Origin: Defluviibacillus sp043739385
Lineage (GTDB): Bacteria > Pseudomonadota > Gammaproteobacteria > Burkholderiales > Burkholderiaceae_C
Assembly (NCBI GenBank): GCA_043739385.1
Contig: JAYUED010000050.1
Coordinates: 58,806 to 122,805, forward strand
Direction of reading: 5' to 3'
Length of the DNA: 64,000 bases
Shown here in pieces: positions 16,696 to 25,098 of the stretch (position 1 is the first letter of the stretch; the number at the start of each line of letters is the position of its first letter). The translations under genes were made by a program, and so were the position numbers. A model generated the notes under the pieces. The model made no database searches and was not told the origin of the DNA. It saw nothing but the letters and a program-made list of their open reading frames with translations.

Positions 16696-18129
16696 ATGCC
16701 AATGCTGGATTTAGACCTGACGTTGGTCATCGATATCGGTAAAAGCCACGCCAAACTGCTCCTTGTGGACGACCACGGTGATGTACTGGAACAGCATAGC
16801 CATAAGAACGCGCCGGTCGGTACCGCGCTAGGCTACAGCGCGTTGGACATTGATGGCCTGACCCACTGGATTTGCACCACGTTAGCGGCATCCCGCCTGA
16901 CTCAGCGCTGCGCCCGCGCCGTTACCAGCACCCACGGTGCAGCCTTTGTCGGTATCACCGAAGACGGTTTGGCTTGGCCTGCGATAGACTATGAATTTGA
17001 CGGTTATGCCAATCAAACCAGTGATCTGCACCATGACTATCAGCGCCAGCGTGATGGGTTTGTCGTAACCCTGTCACCTGACCTGCCGATGGGCTTGAAT
17101 GCAGCCCGTCAACTCTATTGGATGCAAAACATGCACCCAGCAGCATGGGCACGCACCCGCACGCTGCTGCCCTATCCCCAGTACTGGGCTTGGTGGCTCT
17201 GCGGTGTTACTGCCAGCGAAGTGACTTCCTTGGGCTGCCACACGCAGCTGTGGGCACCTAACCAGCATGATTTCTGTCCTTTTGCTAAAAGCCAAGGTTG
17301 GGATAAGTTGTTTTCTCCGCTTGTCCCCGCATGGCAGGTGCTAGGCTGTGTCCGCCCGATGCTGGCCGACGCTTTGGGTCTGCCACAAAGTTGCGAGGTT
17401 CATGTCGGCGTGCATGACAGTAACGCTTGCTTGGCACGTTATTTGTCCAGTAGTACAGAGTTGACGGTTGTCTCCTCTGGCACTTGGACTGTACTTATGG
17501 CTCCGGATGGGCTTACCAGCGTATTGCAAGCTGAGCGCGACATGCTGTGTAATGTCAATGTTCGTAGCGAATCCACACCGACCGCCCGTTTTATGGGGGG
17601 ACGAGAGTTTGCTGCCTTATTGGATGGCGCTCCAGCTGACTTAGGCCAGCTTGAAGACGTTGCTCACTTACTGCACAGCCAGACCATGGCTATACCCAGC
17701 TTTGCACCCCAAGGCGGCCCATTTAAGCAACTTAAAGGGCAAGTGCTGCAGGCTGGACAGATTGTCGAATTGCAAGACTTGATACCAGCAGCCCGCTCAG
17801 CTTTGGCCTCCCTCTATTGTGCCCAGCTCACCGCTTGGCTCGTACAACAACTGCGCCCTACAACCACCGATTCGACAGTAATTGTTGAGGGCCCTCTGGC
17901 GCACAACCGGCTGTACTTAGGCCTGTTACAAGCTTTACTGCCCAACTACGTTTGCTGCGCAAGTTTGGATGAAATTGAAGGTACTGGGCGTGGTGCCTGG
18001 ATGCTCTGTCGTTGGGGCCAGTCTACGGTATCTCAGCACCTCCTGGCCGCGCCTGCCTATCGCTTGGATGGACTACACGCATACCATGACGATTGGCTGC
18101 AACGCAGCCTCGCCGCCCTGTTACTGTGA
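16696..18129 (+). CDS. FGGY-family carbohydrate kinase
   Basis: A 477-residue kinase. The N-terminus LVIDIGKSHAKLLLVD is the first phosphate-binding motif of the FGGY/actin-ATPase fold. VHVGVHDSNACLARYL near residue 235 and VVSSGTWTVLM are the substrate and adenosine-motif region, as in rhamnulokinase/ribulokinase-like members. It probably phosphorylates the ketose supplied by the preceding dehydrogenase, giving the substrate of the aldolase-SDR fusion. An in-frame ATG two codons downstream is an alternative start. It is the last gene of operon 2. Confidence 0.8.
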   Translation: MPMLDLDLTLVIDIGKSHAKLLLVDDHGDVLEQHSHKNAPVGTALGYSALDIDGLTHWICTTLAASRLTQRCARAVTSTHGAAFVGITEDGLAWPAIDYEFDGYANQTSDLHHDYQRQRDGFVVTLSPDLPMGLNAARQLYWMQNMHPAAWARTRTLLPYPQYWAWWLCGVTASEVTSLGCHTQLWAPNQHDFCPFAKSQGWDKLFSPLVPAWQVLGCVRPMLADALGLPQSCEVHVGVHDSNACLARYLSSSTELTVVSSGTWTVLMAPDGLTSVLQAERDMLCNVNVRSESTPTARFMGGREFAALLDGAPADLGQLEDVAHLLHSQTMAIPSFAPQGGPFKQLKGQVLQAGQIVELQDLIPAARSALASLYCAQLTAWLVQQLRPTTTDSTVIVEGPLAHNRLYLGLLQALLPNYVCCASLDEIEGTGRGAWMLCRWGQSTVSQHLLAAPAYRLDGLHAYHDDWLQRSLAALLL

Positions 18130-18172
18130 CTGCGCCGAGTATGTGAAAACAATCGCTATGGCTTGCACAATA

Positions 18173-18195
18173 TCGGACAGTTAGTCGGACAGTTA
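18173..18195. repeat. Tandem 11-bp direct repeat after the kinase
   Basis: TCGGACAGTTA occurs twice, separated by one G, in the 83-base gap between the kinase stop and the convergent hydrolase stop. No hairpin or T-run follows. Function unknown. Confidence 0.5.
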
Positions 18196-18212
18196 AAGTG
18201 AATAAAAACTGA

Positions 18213-19487
18213 TCAGATTAGCAAATCCAAAAGAGTTCTAGCTATTACTTTAGTAGCGCGACGCAAATCCTCCAGATCCAGCCGTTCATCTGCGCGTTTG
18301 GCGTGCGATTCCAGCACCGTGCGGGGGCCGGCACCATAAATGATGCCAGGGACGCCATGTTCGGCATACAGACGCACATCGGTGTAGAGCGGTGTGCCTT
18401 CAACGGGCATCAGTTCGCCAAACACCTGTAAGGCGTGCTTTTGTACCGCGTCCACCAGGGGCTTGTTGCCAGGCAGAGGTTGCATAGATCGAGCCAGCAG
18501 CAGGCGTTTGATATCTACAGTGATAGGGCTATCTTTACCTCCTCCCTGACTGTTTCCCATAGCGCTGAACTCTGCCGCTGCGTCTGCAATCACCTTACGG
18601 ATATTGGCTTCCACCTCGATCGGATTTTCCTCGGGAATCATGCGGCGGTCGAGTTTGAAAGCGACGGTTCCGGGCACCACATTGGTGTTGGTGCCGCCTT
18701 CGATGCGGCCTACGTTCAGGTAAGGGTGGCTGATGCCTGCCACGTTAGAGGTGATGCTTTTATACAGCGTGTTTTGGGCGTACAACTTGTTCAGAATGTG
18801 TACTGCACCTTGCAGTGCATCAACACCTGTGTGTGGGATGGCCGCATGCGCCATTTTGCCGTTGACGGTGACTTCCATTTGCAAGCATCCGTTGTGCGCG
18901 GTGACAACTTGGTAACTGAAGCCCGCAGCGATCATCAGATCAGGCTTGGTTAGCCCCTTGGCCAGCAGCCAGCCAGGGCCTTTTTCGCCACCAAACTCTT
19001 CGTCGTAGGTGAAGTGCAGCTCCACGGCGCCTTTGAGGGGTGCGTTCAGCGATTCCAATGCCCTGACAGCGAATGTGAAAGAAGAAAAATCAGACTTACT
19101 GACCGCTGAAGCGCGGCCATAGAGTTTGCCGTCAGTAATCTCTGCACCGTAGGGCGCGTGCGTCCAGCCTTCTCCTGGGGGCACCACATCACCATGCGCG
19201 TTGAGTGCGATAGTCAAGCCACCTTCATTGAATTTACGACGCACGATCAGGTTAGTGATGCTTTCCATGCCGTAAGCCCGAACTTCGTCAGTGGGGACTG
19301 GGTATCTTTCTGCTTCAAAGCCAAAGGCCTGAATCAACTCTGCCGTGCGCTCGGCATGGGGTGCGTTGTTGCCAGGGGGCGTGTCGGTGGGGACGCGTAC
19401 CAATTCTTGTAGGAAGCGCACTTGCTCGTCAAAGTGGGCGTCGATCCAGCTGTCGAGCTGGGTGTAATTCAAGGATGTTGCAGTCAT
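18213..19487 (-). CDS. M20-family metallohydrolase in purine operon
   Basis: A 424-residue M20/ArgE-DapE-type amidohydrolase. The metal-binding NAHGDVVPPGEGW near residue 95 and YDEEFGGEKGPG near residue 160 supply His-Asp and the catalytic Glu-Glu pair, and the dimerisation lid domain follows (GKMAHAAIPHTGVDAL near residue 210). Its start overlaps the stop of the uraD-allC fusion by 4 bases, so it is translationally coupled to purine-ring catabolism. It may hydrolyse a ureido intermediate or an N-acyl amino acid; the substrate cannot be derived from sequence. Confidence 0.82.
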   Translation of the reverse strand: MTATSLNYTQLDSWIDAHFDEQVRFLQELVRVPTDTPPGNNAPHAERTAELIQAFGFEAERYPVPTDEVRAYGMESITNLIVRRKFNEGGLTIALNAHGDVVPPGEGWTHAPYGAEITDGKLYGRASAVSKSDFSSFTFAVRALESLNAPLKGAVELHFTYDEEFGGEKGPGWLLAKGLTKPDLMIAAGFSYQVVTAHNGCLQMEVTVNGKMAHAAIPHTGVDALQGAVHILNKLYAQNTLYKSITSNVAGISHPYLNVGRIEGGTNTNVVPGTVAFKLDRRMIPEENPIEVEANIRKVIADAAAEFSAMGNSQGGGKDSPITVDIKRLLLARSMQPLPGNKPLVDAVQKHALQVFGELMPVEGTPLYTDVRLYAEHGVPGIIYGAGPRTVLESHAKRADERLDLEDLRRATKVIARTLLDLLI

Positions 19488-21268
19488 TTCAGTTCTTCGG
19501 CAAGTTGGTTGAGCAGCAGCGCTGTAGCTTCAATGGCCAGCTGCATATCGTCACTGGTGGTGGATTCCAGGGGGTTATGGCTGATGCCAGCGTTTTCGCC
19601 ACGCACAAACAGCATGGCCTGGGGCATGATTTCATGCAGCTTCATCGCGTCGTGGCCTGCACCGCTGGGCATACGGAAAAGGGGTACGCCTAAGTCGCTC
19701 ACGGCCCGTTCCCAGCGTTGTTGCCATGCACTTGCGCTGGGGGCTGCGGCGGCACGCATGGTTTCTTCCAAGGCCAGGGTGACGCCCCGGCGCTCGCAAA
19801 TCGCCGTGAGTTGTGACAACACATCGGTGACCAGGGCATCGCGCTGTGCATCGGTGGGGGCGCGCAAATCCAAGCTGAAGCTGCACTGGCCGGGTACTAC
19901 GTTGATGGAGCCATTAGGTACATTCAACATGCCGATGGTGCCTACAGAGTTGCCGTCTTGGCCTGCACGGTGTTCGACGTAGAGTGCCAGTTCAGCGACC
20001 GCGGTAGCGGCGTCTCGGCGGGTGTTCATGGGCGTGGTACCCGCATGGCTGGCCATACCGCTGACCGTGCCTAGGTACCGTACGCTGCCGTTGATTGAAG
20101 TGACGATTCCTAGCGGAATATCCTGCTCATTGAGCACTGGGCCTTGCTCGATATGGACTTCGATGAAGCCCAGGTAGTCGGTTGGGTTACGGCGTAAGGC
20201 CTGGATGTCGTCCAAGCATAGCCCGGCGTGGGCCATGGCCTCGCGCATGGGGATACCATCGGCGTCTTTTTGGTCTAACCATTCGAGTTTGAAGTCCCCA
20301 ACCAGTGCGCCAGATCCTAAGAAGGTGGCCTTGTAACGCTGCCCTTCTTCTTCCGCAAAGCCGATGACCTCGAAGTGGAATGGCAAACGCCTGCCTGTCT
20401 GATGCAGTTCGCGCACGCAAGCCATCGGCACGAAAATCCCTAAGCGCCCGTCGTATTTGCCACCGTTACGTACAGTGTCGTAATGGGAGCCGGTCAGCAG
20501 GGTTTTGGCTTTGGGGTGATTGATGATATCGGCGTCGTAGCGGCCTACGACATTTCCCACCGCGTCCACATGCACATGGTCAAAGCCGCATTTCAGCATT
20601 TCGCGCTGGAGCATCGCAGCGCAGGCGCGGTGGGCTTCGGTCAGGTAGGTGACGGTGAGTTGACCTTTTTCCGCATAGCCAGGATCGCTGTGAATGGCCA
20701 AGCGTTCTTGCCAATCCCATACGGCATGGCCTAGGGTGGGGGTTACGCCAAATTTATCATTCAGGCGAATTTCGACAATGCGGTGAATGTTGCTCAGACA
20801 CTCCTTCAGTTCAAAGTCCGGGTGGTGGCCCAGACGGCGCTCGAAGGTGGCGATGATTTGCTGCTTGCTGAGGCCCGTTCCCCGGGGACCGCGTACGGCG
20901 AGTACAAAGGGGAAACCGAATTTTTTACCGTAGGCGGTGTTGAGCGCCTGGATATGGGCCAGCTCTGCGGGCGTGCATTGCGTGAGACCCGCTTGGCTTT
21001 GCTCGTGGGTGGATTCAGCCGTCAGCGTGTTTGCGACCATAGCTTTACCTGCCAGCTCAGGGTGGGCGCAGATCAGTGCGGTTTGCCTATCGCGTCCCGC
21101 CGCATCGAGCACCTGAGTCATCACATATTTGAGATGCGGCAGCGAGGTGAAGGGGCGTGCAGACAATGCCGCTTCGGCAATCCAGGGGGAATGTTCGTAC
21201 AGGCCGTCTAGCAGCTGAGCGGCATCCGTGGCAGAGGCTGCATTGAGGGTTTCTAAAGTCAGTGGCAT
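19484..21268 (-). CDS. uraD-allC: Fused OHCU decarboxylase / allantoate amidohydrolase
   Basis: A 594-residue two-domain protein. Residues 1-165 are 2-oxo-4-hydroxy-4-carboxy-5-ureidoimidazoline decarboxylase (UraD; CAHPELAGKA carries the active-site His, followed by GFPFVLAVRG). This domain makes S-allantoin from OHCU. Residues 180-594 are an M20-type allantoate amidohydrolase (AllC; SHYDTVRNGGKYDGRLG, GFAEEEGQR, EVHIEQGPVL and PSGAGHDAM provide the two-metal site). The two domains act before and after allantoinase, which is encoded just upstream. The gene sits 38 bases after puuE and overlaps the M20 gene. Confidence 0.9.
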   Translation of the reverse strand: MPLTLETLNAASATDAAQLLDGLYEHSPWIAEAALSARPFTSLPHLKYVMTQVLDAAGRDRQTALICAHPELAGKAMVANTLTAESTHEQSQAGLTQCTPAELAHIQALNTAYGKKFGFPFVLAVRGPRGTGLSKQQIIATFERRLGHHPDFELKECLSNIHRIVEIRLNDKFGVTPTLGHAVWDWQERLAIHSDPGYAEKGQLTVTYLTEAHRACAAMLQREMLKCGFDHVHVDAVGNVVGRYDADIINHPKAKTLLTGSHYDTVRNGGKYDGRLGIFVPMACVRELHQTGRRLPFHFEVIGFAEEEGQRYKATFLGSGALVGDFKLEWLDQKDADGIPMREAMAHAGLCLDDIQALRRNPTDYLGFIEVHIEQGPVLNEQDIPLGIVTSINGSVRYLGTVSGMASHAGTTPMNTRRDAATAVAELALYVEHRAGQDGNSVGTIGMLNVPNGSINVVPGQCSFSLDLRAPTDAQRDALVTDVLSQLTAICERRGVTLALEETMRAAAAPSASAWQQRWERAVSDLGVPLFRMPSGAGHDAMKLHEIMPQAMLFVRGENAGISHNPLESTTSDDMQLAIEATALLLNQLAEELK

Positions 21269-21306
21269 GTCAATTCCTTGGATCCTTGATGATCACGATC
21301 AGGTGA

Positions 21307-22257
21307 TTAGGCTGTGTAAGGGTGAGTGGCTTTCCAATGCCGGGCGATTTCAATGCGGCGTGGAATCCACACGTTGTCATGGCTTTGGATATAGTCTAAA
21401 AAGCGCTTCAGTGCGCCAATCCGCCCCGGCTTGCCCAGCAAGCGGCAGTGCATCCCGACGCTCATCATTTTGGGGCGATCCAGGCCTGCTGGGTCGCCTT
21501 CGGCGTAGAGCGTGTCAAAGCTGTCGCGCAGGTAGTTGAAAAAGTGTTCGCCCGTGTTGAAGCCTTGGGTTTGAACAAAGCGCATGTCGTTGGTGTCCAG
21601 CGCGTAGGGCACTACCAGATGCGGAACTACCGTGCCATCGGATTTGGCGATGCGCATCCAGAACGGCAAATCGTCACCGTAATAGTCACTGTCGTACTCA
21701 TAGCCACCGTGCTCCGCCACCAAGCGACGGGTGTTTGGGCTGTCACGCCCTGTGTACCAGCCCAGTGGCCATGCGCCTTTGGTTAGGTCTTTGAGGATGG
21801 TGCTGGCGATATCGATATGGCGGCGCTCAGTGGTTTCGGGCATGTTTTGATAATGAATCCATTTGAAACCGTGGCAGGCGATTTCGTGGCCGAGTTCCAA
21901 AAAAGCCTGCGTGATGTCGGGGCAGCGCTCCAGTGCTTGTGCTACGCCAAAGATGGTTAGTGGAAGTTTGCGGTTTTCAAACTCACGCAAGATGCGCCAA
22001 ACGCCAGCGCGCGAGCCGTACTCATACATTGACTCCATCGTCATGTGGCGGTTTTCATAGGCTTGCGCCGTCACCAGTTCTGACAAGAAGGTTTCTGAAT
22101 GCGGGTCGCCATGAAGTTCGCAGTTTTCTCCACCTTCCTCGTAGTTCAGTACAAACTGAACCGCGATACGGGCCTGCCCTAGCCACTGCGCATGGGGCGG
22201 GTGGGCACCGTAACCGGCGAGATCGCGGGGGTAGGGCAGGGTGGTGTCATAGATCAT
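21307..22257 (-). CDS. puuE: Allantoinase, polysaccharide-deacetylase type
   Basis: A 316-residue PuuE-type allantoinase, unrelated to the metal-amidohydrolase allantoinases. Diagnostic stretches are RIAVQFVLNYEEGGENC near residue 30, MYEYGSRAGVWRILREF near residue 80, ACHGFKWIHYQ near residue 130 and YTGRDSPNTRRL near residue 168. It opens the hydantoin ring of allantoin to allantoate, the substrate of the AllC domain encoded next. It lies 42 bases after the gntR stop and is probably in the same minus-strand operon. Confidence 0.93.
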   Translation of the reverse strand: MIYDTTLPYPRDLAGYGAHPPHAQWLGQARIAVQFVLNYEEGGENCELHGDPHSETFLSELVTAQAYENRHMTMESMYEYGSRAGVWRILREFENRKLPLTIFGVAQALERCPDITQAFLELGHEIACHGFKWIHYQNMPETTERRHIDIASTILKDLTKGAWPLGWYTGRDSPNTRRLVAEHGGYEYDSDYYGDDLPFWMRIAKSDGTVVPHLVVPYALDTNDMRFVQTQGFNTGEHFFNYLRDSFDTLYAEGDPAGLDRPKMMSVGMHCRLLGKPGRIGALKRFLDYIQSHDNVWIPRRIEIARHWKATHPYTA

Positions 22258-22299
22258 GGGAGGAAGCCTAGAAAAAGGTAGGTTGGTTCAACGCTGGGA

Positions 22300-22965
22300 T
22301 CATGCCAGCGCCATAGCGAGGGTGGGAATAGGGCAAGTTTGGTCTAACGCCAGGTTTTGCTCGACATGCGTCAGGTGTTCGGTCATCAAACGCACCGCCT
22401 CATCAGCGTTACGTTCGGTCAGCGCTTTGACGATGGCTTCATGTTCGTCTGCGTTGTGTGCTGCGTCTTTGTCGCTTTGGTACATCAGCGTAATCAGGGC
22501 GCAGCGCGAAATCAGCTCGCCCAGCAACTGAGCCAGCACTTCATTGCCCAGAAGCTCCGCCATACGCACATGAAAGTCGCTCAGCAGCTCATTGCGGCCA
22601 GCCACGGTTTTGGACTGCAAGGCGGCTTTTTCCTGGGCTACATGGGTACGCAGCGCTTTGAGTTTGGCAGGGGTTTGCACCAGCACGAATGCGCGCGTCA
22701 TTTCGGCTTCAAGCATGCGGCGCACGGCAAACACCTGCTTTGCTTCTGCCGCCGATGGTGCTGAGACGAAGGCCCCGCGTGCCGGCTCGAGCTTGACCAG
22801 TCGGTTTTGCGCTAATTGGTACAAAGCTTGCCTCACCAGTGTGCGCGACACCCCAAAATGGGTCGCCAGCTTTTGTTCTGCCAGTTTGGTGCCGGGTTGC
22901 AGGCGTCGTTCGGCAATCGCTTTGGTCAGCGCTTCGACAATCGTCAGGGTGGTTGAAGATTCCAT
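22300..22965 (-). CDS. GntR-family (FCD) regulator of purine catabolism
   Basis: A 221-residue regulator. Residues 5-75 are the GntR winged helix (LQPGTKLAEQKLATHFGVSR then TLVRQALYQLAQNRLV), and residues 80-215 are the all-helical FCD effector domain with DFHVRMAELLGN and EHEAIVKAL. I start it at 22965 (MESSTTLTIVEAL); an upstream in-frame start at 23019 adds 18 residues with no family similarity. It is divergent from uraH, with the symmetric AAAGTGTATACACTTT dyad between them. It is the obvious candidate for control of this block and the other two TGTATACA-linked genes. Confidence 0.87.
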   Translation of the reverse strand: MESSTTLTIVEALTKAIAERRLQPGTKLAEQKLATHFGVSRTLVRQALYQLAQNRLVKLEPARGAFVSAPSAAEAKQVFAVRRMLEAEMTRAFVLVQTPAKLKALRTHVAQEKAALQSKTVAGRNELLSDFHVRMAELLGNEVLAQLLGELISRCALITLMYQSDKDAAHNADEHEAIVKALTERNADEAVRLMTEHLTHVEQNLALDQTCPIPTLAMALA

Positions 22966-23043
22966 GCAGTTAGCGGTTGGCGGTGAGTTAGGGTTTGAAA
23001 ATGGTCGAACCAGAATCATACGTGCAGCATGCCGTGGATGCCA

Positions 23044-23059
23044 AAAGTGTATACACTTT
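23044..23059. promoter_or_regulatory. Perfect 16-bp palindrome AAAGTGTATACACTTT
   Basis: A fully symmetric 16-bp palindrome in the divergent gntR-uraH promoter region, sharing the core TGTATACA with 1803-1818 and 25028-25043. FCD-type GntR proteins commonly bind short palindromes of this kind. It is probably the autoregulatory and uraH operator. Confidence 0.75.
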
Positions 23060-23131
23060 ATGCCAATCAGTCATCTGCTTTCCTGCAGCCTTCAAAGGCT
23101 GGTGTTTGTATGTTTTCAAGGAGTTAACGCA

Positions 23132-23482
23132 ATGGGCCTTTCCACACATGTACTCGACACTATGCACGGCAGGCCTGCTGCTGGTTTGGCGGCAGCACTC
23201 TACACCACTGATGGAGAAATCGCAACTTTGGTGCGCAGCTTTGTATTGAATGCCGATGGGCGCAGTGACGGCCCACTTTACGACAACGACACCATTCGAG
23301 TGGGCACCTACCGGCTGGTGTTTGACGTGGCCGGTTATTTCAAAGCTTGCGGTGTGGTGCTGCCTGAGCCCAACTTTTTGAACCGCGTGGCGTTGGATTT
23401 TGGTATTGCCCATACTGACCAGCACTACCATGTGCCTTTGCTGGTCAGCCCCTGGAGTTATTCCACTTATCGGGGCAGTTAA
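23132..23482 (+). CDS. uraH: 5-hydroxyisourate hydrolase (transthyretin-like)
   Basis: A 116-residue HIU hydrolase. The N-terminus GLSTHVLDTMHGRPAAG contains the catalytic His; the R of TYRLVFDV and the C-terminal SPWSYSTYRGS complete the transthyretin-like signature. It converts the product of urate oxidation to OHCU for the UraD domain. The ATG at 23132 is preceded by AAGGAG at 8 bases; the frame stays open far upstream but only as antisense of gntR. Confidence 0.95.
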   Translation: MGLSTHVLDTMHGRPAAGLAAALYTTDGEIATLVRSFVLNADGRSDGPLYDNDTIRVGTYRLVFDVAGYFKACGVVLPEPNFLNRVALDFGIAHTDQHYHVPLLVSPWSYSTYRGS

Positions 23483-23494
23483 CAGTCACTTGAA

Positions 23495-24070
23495 TTATTC
23501 TTGCCCTTCGGTCAGCGTATCGAGTTGAAAGCGGCCACTCTCGTCCCACAGCCACGTGTCGGTGTATGTCATACGGCCCAAGCGCGCAGGGGCGGGGAAG
23601 GGAGAGGCGTTGCGCACGGCATTTTCGATTTCAGTGATAACTTCAGGCGCATGTTTGGGCGCGCGCAGCCAGTGGGTGCGAATAACTTGTCCCCGGCTGT
23701 CCAGCTCGGTTTCCAGCACGCCCACCGCATACAGCATGGGGGGTAATTTGCCTTTGTAAATACGGTGGGCATTCAGGTTATACAGGTGCTGTGCGCCGTC
23801 ACGCCGGTAATCACGAGGTGTTCCCGCGTAGGATGGTTGCGGTACGGTGCGAGGGGTATTGGGGCTGTTAGGCGCGGAACTGGTGCTGGATGGCGCTGAC
23901 GGTGAACCTGGTGAGCTAGGCTGGTAAGGTGGCAGTGGTGTGCTTTGACAGCCTGCTAGAAGCAGTGAAGCAGCCGCTAGACCAATTAACAGGCCGTAAT
24001 GCACCAAACCATCGCGTATGGGGTGCGAATAGCGCAGTACTGTAGAAAAAATGGAGGGCATCAGAGGCAT
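23495..24070 (-). CDS. Putative lipoprotein with TonB-C-like domain
   Basis: A 191-residue protein with a hydrophobic segment (YGLLIGLAAASLLLAGC) ending in a lipobox, lipidated Cys at residue 41. A Pro/Ser-rich linker (residues 45-80) follows, then a domain (HRIYKGKLPPMLYAVGVLET onward) that resembles TonB/TolA C-terminal energy-transducer domains. The N-region before the lipobox is long, so a GTG or TTG near residue 22 may be the real start. It converges on uraH with 12 bases between stops. No link to purine metabolism is evident. Confidence 0.6.
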   Translation of the reverse strand: MPLMPSIFSTVLRYSHPIRDGLVHYGLLIGLAAASLLLAGCQSTPLPPYQPSSPGSPSAPSSTSSAPNSPNTPRTVPQPSYAGTPRDYRRDGAQHLYNLNAHRIYKGKLPPMLYAVGVLETELDSRGQVIRTHWLRAPKHAPEVITEIENAVRNASPFPAPARLGRMTYTDTWLWDESGRFQLDTLTEGQE

Positions 24071-24163
24071 TTCTTAAGTTTTAAAGTTTTTTATTTAACT
24101 TACTTAATTAAGTTTCTTAAAACAGTTCTTGGTGTGGATTTTGTCTGAATTTAAAAGAAGCTC

Positions 24164-25006
24164 ATGGTTAACCTGTTGGATACTTTTCTTGCGCAGTTGA
24201 CGCAAGCGCCTGCAGTGCTGGTCATGGTGGCGCGCACCGAAGGTTCTGCCCCTCGCGAACCTGGTGCGTGGATAGCCGTGTTCGCGGGCTGCGAGGTCAA
24301 TACCTTGGGTGGAGGGCACTTTGAGTTCGAGGCCATCGCGCAAGCGAGAGTGCTCCTGGCTAGGTATGCAGATGCAGATGCGAGTGCGGATACGTACACG
24401 GTGCCACTGCTTCGCCGCTTTGCCCTTGGCCCCAGCTTGGGACAATGTTGCGGCGGCGTGGTGCATTTGAGTTTCGAGCGTGTTTGCGTTGCAGACGCCA
24501 CCGCTTTGCGCCAGCGTTTGCATGCGCCGTACTCGCCTGTAGCTTTGTTTGGTGGTGGGCATGTCGGCAAAGCGCTGGTGCAGGTGCTGGGAATGTTGCC
24601 CCTGGATGTGCGTTGGATTGACAGTCGTGATGAAATTTTCCCTGCCAGCGTGCCTTCCAATGTGCAGTGCGAGCACTCAGATCCCGTTCACCTCACTGTC
24701 GATACCTTGGTCTCTGGCTCGCAAGTCCTCATCATGAGCTTCAGTCACGCCGAAGATTTGGACGTAGTGGCTGCTTGCCTACGCCGTAACCGAGCGCAGG
24801 GTGATCTGCCTTTCGTCGGTCTCATCGGCAGCCGTACCAAATGGGCCACTTTCCGCCAGCGGCTTGAAGCGCGAGGTTTTAGCGGGGCAGAATTAATGCA
24901 AGTTACCTCCCCGATAGGCGTCCCAGGTATTAACGGTAAGCAGCCCGAAGTGATTGCCATTGCCGTTGCGGCGCAACTCTTGCAACAAGCATCAGTCGCG
25001 GGATAA
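24164..25006 (+). CDS. xdhC: Xanthine dehydrogenase accessory protein XdhC
   Basis: A 280-residue molybdenum-cofactor chaperone for xanthine dehydrogenase. The N-terminal XdhC/CoxI domain has TEGSAPREPGAWIAV and LGGGHFEFEAI. The C-terminal Rossmann domain has FGGGHVGKALVQVLG near residue 128 and GLIGSRTKWATFRQRL near residue 222. It inserts sulfurated Moco into XdhB. The structural subunits are not in this window, which means xdhC is separated from them. It precedes puuD by 92 bases that contain an operator. Confidence 0.93.
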   Translation: MVNLLDTFLAQLTQAPAVLVMVARTEGSAPREPGAWIAVFAGCEVNTLGGGHFEFEAIAQARVLLARYADADASADTYTVPLLRRFALGPSLGQCCGGVVHLSFERVCVADATALRQRLHAPYSPVALFGGGHVGKALVQVLGMLPLDVRWIDSRDEIFPASVPSNVQCEHSDPVHLTVDTLVSGSQVLIMSFSHAEDLDVVAACLRRNRAQGDLPFVGLIGSRTKWATFRQRLEARGFSGAELMQVTSPIGVPGINGKQPEVIAIAVAAQLLQQASVAG

Positions 25007-25027
25007 GCATGCTACGTATTGGTATAA

Positions 25028-25043
25028 ATTTTGTATACACTTT
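25028..25043. promoter_or_regulatory. TGTATACA operator, puuD copy
   Basis: The 16 bases ATTTTGTATACACTTT are identical to 1803-1818 and lie 56 bases upstream of the puuD start. They share the TGTATACA core with the gntR-uraH site. Inferred GntR target. Confidence 0.7.
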
Positions 25044-25098
25044 GCGCATACGATTTTCGCTTTATCGTCGCCTTTTAAGCGACCCAAGGAACACCTGA

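Noticed and set aside
22592..23131. Upstream extension of the uraH frame to 22592
   Set aside because: It is antisense to gntR. The uraH family N-terminus and a good ribosome site fix the start at 23132.
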